From Spirochaetaceae bacterium (lineage in GTDB: Bacteria > Spirochaetota > Spirochaetia > Sphaerochaetales > Sphaerochaetaceae): a DNA stretch of 9,043 nucleotides. Shown here piece after piece: positions 5,832 to 9,043 of this stretch. How positions within the stretch are numbered: position 1 is the first letter of the stretch; every line of letters begins with the position of its first letter. The stretch is from contig DMKZ01000140.1 of the NCBI GenBank assembly GCA_003454065.1, forward strand, positions 1 through 9,043, in the 5' to 3' direction. Below the pieces are notes generated by a model. That model was given only the letters and a program-made list of their open reading frames with translations, did no database searches and was not told the DNA's origin. A program made the translations under genes and the position numbers.

Positions 5832-7580
5832 TTATTTTTTTCCGGTATCGTTTGTCCGACTTGGCGGCTTCGTTCCGGAATCATCTTTTTTCTCTGTTTC
5901 CCCCTTTGGGGATCCGGAATTTGGAACCGTCTGTCCTGTGGATTCCGCCAATATAAAATCAACTGTCGTTCCTTCATCAACTTCAGTTCCTGCGCTAGGC
6001 GTCTGGTGAAGAATCGTCCCGGATGCCTGTCGGCTTTTTTCCCGAGTTACAGCGCCAACTGATAACTTAAGCTGCTTGAGACGATCTTTTGCTGCGTCCA
6101 ATGTTCCTCCTAAAAAATCCGGCACACGAACCAGTTTGATTGGTTTTCCTTTACTAAGCGTAAGATCAACACTCTGTCCTTTTTGTATTTTTTTCCCTTC
6201 TGCCGGTTCCTGATCAAGTACCGTCCACGCTTCCTGATCGGATACTTGTTCATAAATGCTCCCTATGACCAATCCCATTTTTTTGAGTTTACTTTCCGCA
6301 GAAAGACGGCTCAAGCCTTTGAGATTTGGCATTGTCAATTCCTCGCCACCTTTACTTACATAGATTGTGACGACGCGTTGCTCTTTTACTGTTGATCCAG
6401 CTTCAGGAGACTGGGAAATAACCTGCCCAGCAGGAACTTTCGCATCAAATTGTTCAATGACACTGACACGCAAGTTTGATGTTTCAATAATTTGTTTTGC
6501 AAGAGCCATAGGACGATCTTTTACATCTGGAACCTGAACCTCAGCCATGCTCCAAAATTTACCAAACGCTAAGAAAGCACCAATCGCAAATCCAAGAAAA
6601 ACAATGGACACCGTTGCAAGCATAAATAACTTAGATTTATAAAACGGCGTCACTTCCGATGACTCTAATAGTTTTTCATTCTGCAATACATCTGCTTCAA
6701 TAGGAGGCATAAGACGAGTTGCAAACGGATCCGGTTCTCCGGGGTCATAACCACTGTCAAAACCAAGGAGTCGTTCCGCTTGCTGAATGTCTTCAATTAA
6801 TTTTCCGCTATCCGGACGTTCTGCAGGATCTTTTGCCATTGTTTTTTGTACAATCGCCTCAATCACAGGCGGAAATGTGCGATCGTGCTGACAAATCGGC
6901 TTTGGTTCTTCCTGCAAGTGCTTCAGTGCAATGCTAACTGTCGTTTCTCCTGTGAAAGGTAGTTCCCCTGTCAACATCTCATAAAGAACAACACCGAGGG
7001 AATAGATATCCGATTTCGTCGTAATTTTTGTTCCTTTTGCCTGTTCCGGCGAAAAATAATGTACAGAGCCGATTACAGTGCCATTATAAGTCAAAGTCGA
7101 AGATGTCACGGCACGAGATATGCCAAAATCCGCAACTTTTATACGTCCATCTGGCATAATGAGAATATTATGCGGCTTAATATCGCAATGTACCAAATTA
7201 TTTGCATGAGCATTCCGAAGGGCACGAGCAATTTCTTTTGCTATTCGCAAAGCTTCATCCGCAGGAATTCGACCATCACGCTGCACTCTTTTTTTTAACG
7301 TCTCACCGGCAACATATTCCATGACAATATAGTGCTTATTTTCGTCTTGCCCAACATCATAAATACCGACGATGTTCGGATGGGAAAGCTTTGCTGCCGC
7401 CTTAGCTTCCAATTGGAATTTTCCCAAAAATTCTTCATCATTTGCAAGCTGTGCATGGAGAATCTTGACCGCGACCACACGGTCTAAAACTGTATCATGC
7501 GCTTTATAGACATCCGCCATTCCGCCGCCGCCGATATGCTCTAGGAGTTCGTAACGGTGATCTAAAATGCCGTATTCCAC
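5832..7580 (-). CDS. prkC: Stk1-type PASTA-domain serine/threonine protein kinase
   Basis: Membrane kinase that senses muropeptides or lipid II outside the cell and phosphorylates cytosolic proteins on Ser/Thr. Of 582 residues, the kinase domain is about 10-270: glycine loop GGGGMADV (17-24), VAVK Lys39, Glu58, catalytic loop HCDIKPHN (131-138) with Asp133, DFG (151-153), activation-loop Thr159/162/164/168, and SPE (177-179). Cys132 replaces the usual HRD arginine. A membrane span (about 318-341) is followed by three PASTA repeats (about 347-412, 413-478, 482-547) and a Lys/Pro/Ser/Thr-rich tail (548-582). The start is GTG 7580, with GGAGGG 7 nt upstream; an in-frame ATG at 7634 would add 18 residues and place that Shine-Dalgarno inside the gene. 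The cognate phosphatase lies 123 nt upstream. Confidence 0.95.
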   Translation of the reverse strand: MEYGILDHRYELLEHIGGGGMADVYKAHDTVLDRVVAVKILHAQLANDEEFLGKFQLEAKAAAKLSHPNIVGIYDVGQDENKHYIVMEYVAGETLKKRVQRDGRIPADEALRIAKEIARALRNAHANNLVHCDIKPHNILIMPDGRIKVADFGISRAVTSSTLTYNGTVIGSVHYFSPEQAKGTKITTKSDIYSLGVVLYEMLTGELPFTGETTVSIALKHLQEEPKPICQHDRTFPPVIEAIVQKTMAKDPAERPDSGKLIEDIQQAERLLGFDSGYDPGEPDPFATRLMPPIEADVLQNEKLLESSEVTPFYKSKLFMLATVSIVFLGFAIGAFLAFGKFWSMAEVQVPDVKDRPMALAKQIIETSNLRVSVIEQFDAKVPAGQVISQSPEAGSTVKEQRVVTIYVSKGGEELTMPNLKGLSRLSAESKLKKMGLVIGSIYEQVSDQEAWTVLDQEPAEGKKIQKGQSVDLTLSKGKPIKLVRVPDFLGGTLDAAKDRLKQLKLSVGAVTREKSRQASGTILHQTPSAGTEVDEGTTVDFILAESTGQTVPNSGSPKGETEKKDDSGTKPPSRTNDTGKK

Positions 7581-7703
7581 GTTGTTTCCCTCCAAATATG
7601 GACAATTGCTCTTGCAGCAAAACAAATTGTACAAACTCGATACAACTAAGATATCTTCACATTTTCTCCAGAAAAATCATATTTACGCACCGAACTTACT
7701 AAA
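7581..7703 (-). other. stp-prkC intergenic leader with inverted repeats
   Basis: This 123-nt AT-rich gap is the longest between genes here. It contains TTTTCTGGAGAAAA, a short inverted repeat, the 8-bp palindrome TTGTACAA, and an imperfect hairpin at 7630-7602 whose outer arms ACAATT/AATTGT enclose GCT/AGC with a six-base bulge, ending just upstream of the prkC ribosome binding site. A TACAAT box (5 of 6 to a -10) is present but has no good -35 at 16-18 nt. No terminator with a U-tract is seen. It may hold an internal promoter or a translational control element. Confidence 0.35.
7588..7593 (-). promoter_or_regulatory. Shine-Dalgarno of prkC, decides the GTG start
   Basis: GGAGGG (7593-7588) followed by 7 nt and GTG (7580-7578). 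The protein from this GTG begins VEYGILDHRYELLEHIG, the normal N-terminus of the family, whereas the 18 extra codons upstream encode a Cys-rich stretch with no family similarity that I recognise. Confidence 0.75.
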
Positions 7704-8414
7704 CTATATATCATACAAAACGACAAGTGCGCTGATATTATCATGGCTATTTTCTTCAATGGCCTTATTTATCAGCCGTTCAGCAACATTGTTATTCGCT
7801 TGAGTAGTATCCAACAATTCATAAATGATATGGTCAGATAGTACGGAAGTTAGCCCGTCACTACAAAGAAGTAAGACATCACGTTCAGCCGCTGGAAAGC
7901 GGCCTGTATCAACAATCAAATCCGTTGCAACACCAACCGCCCTAGTAATTACGTTACGTTTTGGATGTAATCTTGCTTCATCTAAAGTAATAGAACCGTT
8001 TTCCACGAGATCAGACACGAGGGAATGATCTCTCGTAATTTGTCGCAAAGAATGATCTCTAAAAAGATACAATCTGCTATCTCCGACATGAGCCCAAAAA
8101 AACAAATCATTCTCACGATGAAATATTGTCGCTGTTGTTCCCATTCCGGAATAAGATGGCTGCTCACGGACCTTTTGAAGAATTGCATTATTTGCGCTGA
8201 GAATCGCTTCTTTTAAGTCTCTTTCATCAAAATATCCTTTAGTCAAAAGAATATCGCGTACTGTCTCTACTAAAATATGGCTCGCAACTTCTCCTGCCGC
8301 ATAACCTCCCATACCATCGGCAATCACGTATGTTTCGTGGCAAAGATCAGCCACGGAGTCCTCATTTAATGCTCGACCCACACCAATATCCGTTGCTTGA
8401 TATACGCACGTCAT
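7704..8414 (-). CDS. stp: PP2C-type serine/threonine protein phosphatase
   Basis: Metal-dependent phosphatase that reverses phosphorylation by the PASTA kinase (PrpC/Stp family); cytosolic, no membrane span. The 236-residue protein has the PP2C motifs in order: DIGVGRALNED (9-19), ADGMGG (32-37) with metal ligand Asp33, GMGTT (90-94), AHVGDSRLY (108-116), QITRDHS (125-131), HPKRNVITRAVG (150-161), LLCSDGL (182-188) with Asp186, and HDNIS (224-228) with Asp225. Asn17-Glu18-Asp19 stands where NQD or NED is usual. I start at ATG 8414: the in-frame GTG at 8423 lies inside the Shine-Dalgarno GGGAGGTGA, which is properly spaced for the ATG. It lies 56 nt after the FHA gene and 123 nt before prkC. 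Confidence 0.95.
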   Translation of the reverse strand: MTCVYQATDIGVGRALNEDSVADLCHETYVIADGMGGYAAGEVASHILVETVRDILLTKGYFDERDLKEAILSANNAILQKVREQPSYSGMGTTATIFHRENDLFFWAHVGDSRLYLFRDHSLRQITRDHSLVSDLVENGSITLDEARLHPKRNVITRAVGVATDLIVDTGRFPAAERDVLLLCSDGLTSVLSDHIIYELLDTTQANNNVAERLINKAIEENSHDNISALVVLYDI

Positions 8415-8419
8415 ACGTG

Positions 8420-8428
8420 TCACCTCCC
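8420..8428 (-). promoter_or_regulatory. Shine-Dalgarno of stp, decides the ATG start
   Basis: GGGAGGTGA (8428-8420), an almost perfect anti-16S match, with 8 nt between GGAGG and ATG 8414. The alternative GTG start (8423-8421) is part of this element, so it cannot be used with it. Confidence 0.75.
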
Positions 8429-8470
8429 ACTAAGATGCTTACAGTTTTATTGAATTCTACCACATTTACA

Positions 8471-9043
8471 TTAAAGCAGCTCGTACCGAAGAAGCGTATT
8501 GCCTAAGCCAATTTCATCACCCGATACAAGCCATGCATCCGACATCTTTTCTCCATTAATAAATAAACCATTCAGACTACCTGCATCACGAATAACATGA
8601 CGGTGACGTTCATATTCAATTGATGCATGAAGCCGTGATACGTTAAGATCCGTCAAAATTAAATCATTTTGATCGCGACGGCCAAGATATACTTTACGCT
8701 CCCCAATTTCAAGATAAGATTTTGCGTCTATGCCACGGATAACACGCAAGGACGAAAGGCGGCGAACCGGTGGCAAATTAAGAGGCAATGTAAACTCTGA
8801 ACGCGACAGAACCAACGTATTGGAATCCGTATCTGCTACTATTTGCGGCTTACTATCTTCATAATATGATACAATTGAAAATTTCCCAGTCTGCATAGAT
8901 GATTCTTCTTGTAAACGCAGAGATAATGCACCATCCATAAAACTATCTGATTGGATTACGATTTTCTCCAAAAAAACGGTCATATCCTCCATGAATCGTG
9001 CAGATGAAAACCGTTGATAATCTTCTGTTCCAAGGTGAATTTC
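8471..9043 (-). CDS. FHA domain protein, FhaA-like, 5' end outside the window
   Basis: A phosphothreonine-binding adaptor; 190 residues are visible and the frame is open to the window edge, so the true start lies upstream of 9043 and the ATG at 8992 is internal. Visible residues 1-100 (EIHLGTEDYQRF at the edge, then an alternating strand-like region with FSIVSYYED) look like the end of the DUF3662 domain that precedes FHA in actinobacterial FhaA. The FHA domain occupies about 110-190: LGRRDQNDLIL with Gly121-Arg122, VSRLHASI with Ser136, Arg137 and His139, and GSLNGLFING with Asn158-Gly159, all key phosphopeptide contacts. It ends 56 nt before the PP2C gene and probably reads targets of the kinase. 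The DUF3662 call rests on a short segment and on context. Confidence 0.85.
   Translation of the reverse strand, partial: EIHLGTEDYQRFSSARFMEDMTVFLEKIVIQSDSFMDGALSLRLQEESSMQTGKFSIVSYYEDSKPQIVADTDSNTLVLSRSEFTLPLNLPPVRRLSSLRVIRGIDAKSYLEIGERKVYLGRRDQNDLILTDLNVSRLHASIEYERHRHVIRDAGSLNGLFINGEKMSDAWLVSGDEIGLGNTLLRYELL

Noticed and set aside
5796..5834. Possible terminator between prkC and rpe (A-tract and T-tract)
   Set aside because: The arms would pair only A with T and have no GC core, so a stable terminator is unlikely.
7624..7629. TACAAT as the -10 of an internal prkC promoter
   Set aside because: No acceptable -35 at 16-18 nt and no TGn extension; kept only as a remark in the leader entry.
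7581..7634. Longer prkC start at ATG 7634, adding 18 residues
   Set aside because: The GGAGGG Shine-Dalgarno lies inside this extension and points to GTG 7580, where the normal family N-terminus begins.
1..9043. CRISPR array, insertion sequence, attachment site, tRNA or rRNA
   Set aside because: No regularly spaced direct repeats, transposase motifs, terminal inverted repeats or tRNA-like cloverleaf were found on either strand by eye.

Overview
The window is a compact, fully co-directional stretch of a bacterial chromosome: ten genes, all on the minus strand, so it reads from base 9043 down to base 1. Gene content points to Bacillota: a PASTA-domain Ser/Thr kinase with its PP2C phosphatase next to rpe, miaA followed by a short-tailed Hfq, and UPF0173. 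A class such as Negativicutes (diderm Bacillota) is my best guess, because an HpnK-like lipid-sugar deacetylase sits beside a flippase-like membrane protein. That class assignment is inference. No mobile element, CRISPR array, tRNA or rRNA is visible.

Layout in transcription order. (1) Signalling block, 9043-5832: the 3' part of an FhaA-like protein (DUF3662-type N-terminal remnant plus FHA domain), a PP2C phosphatase (stp/prpC), and a PASTA kinase (prkC) with kinase domain, one membrane span and three PASTA repeats. Kinase writes, phosphatase erases and FHA reads phosphothreonine. (2) Metabolic and envelope block, 5795-1792: rpe, folE2, an HpnK/ChbG-type deacetylase, a UPF0104 flippase-like membrane protein and a UPF0173 metallo-hydrolase, with overlaps of 1, 4 and 17 nt and gaps of at most 36 nt. 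(3) RNA block, 1795-595: miaA (4-nt overlap with the gene before) and hfq, closed by a hairpin plus U-tract. (4) dut, whose ribosome binding site starts 4 nt after that terminator. (5) A near-consensus extended -10 promoter at 41-69 starts a new transcription unit leaving the window on the left.

The tight spacing from prkC to hfq suggests one long polycistronic unit, perhaps with an internal promoter in the 123-nt stp-prkC gap. Three start sites need shortening relative to the longest open frames (stp, prkC, deacetylase), as does dut; all are decided by Shine-Dalgarno position.

I do not see an unmistakable new system. The points most worth a second look are the translationally coupled deacetylase/flippase pair outside any visible hopanoid locus, the FhaA-PP2C-PASTA kinase-rpe order that lacks the usual rsgA, the non-RD (HCD) catalytic loop of the kinase, and the terminator wedged between hfq and dut.
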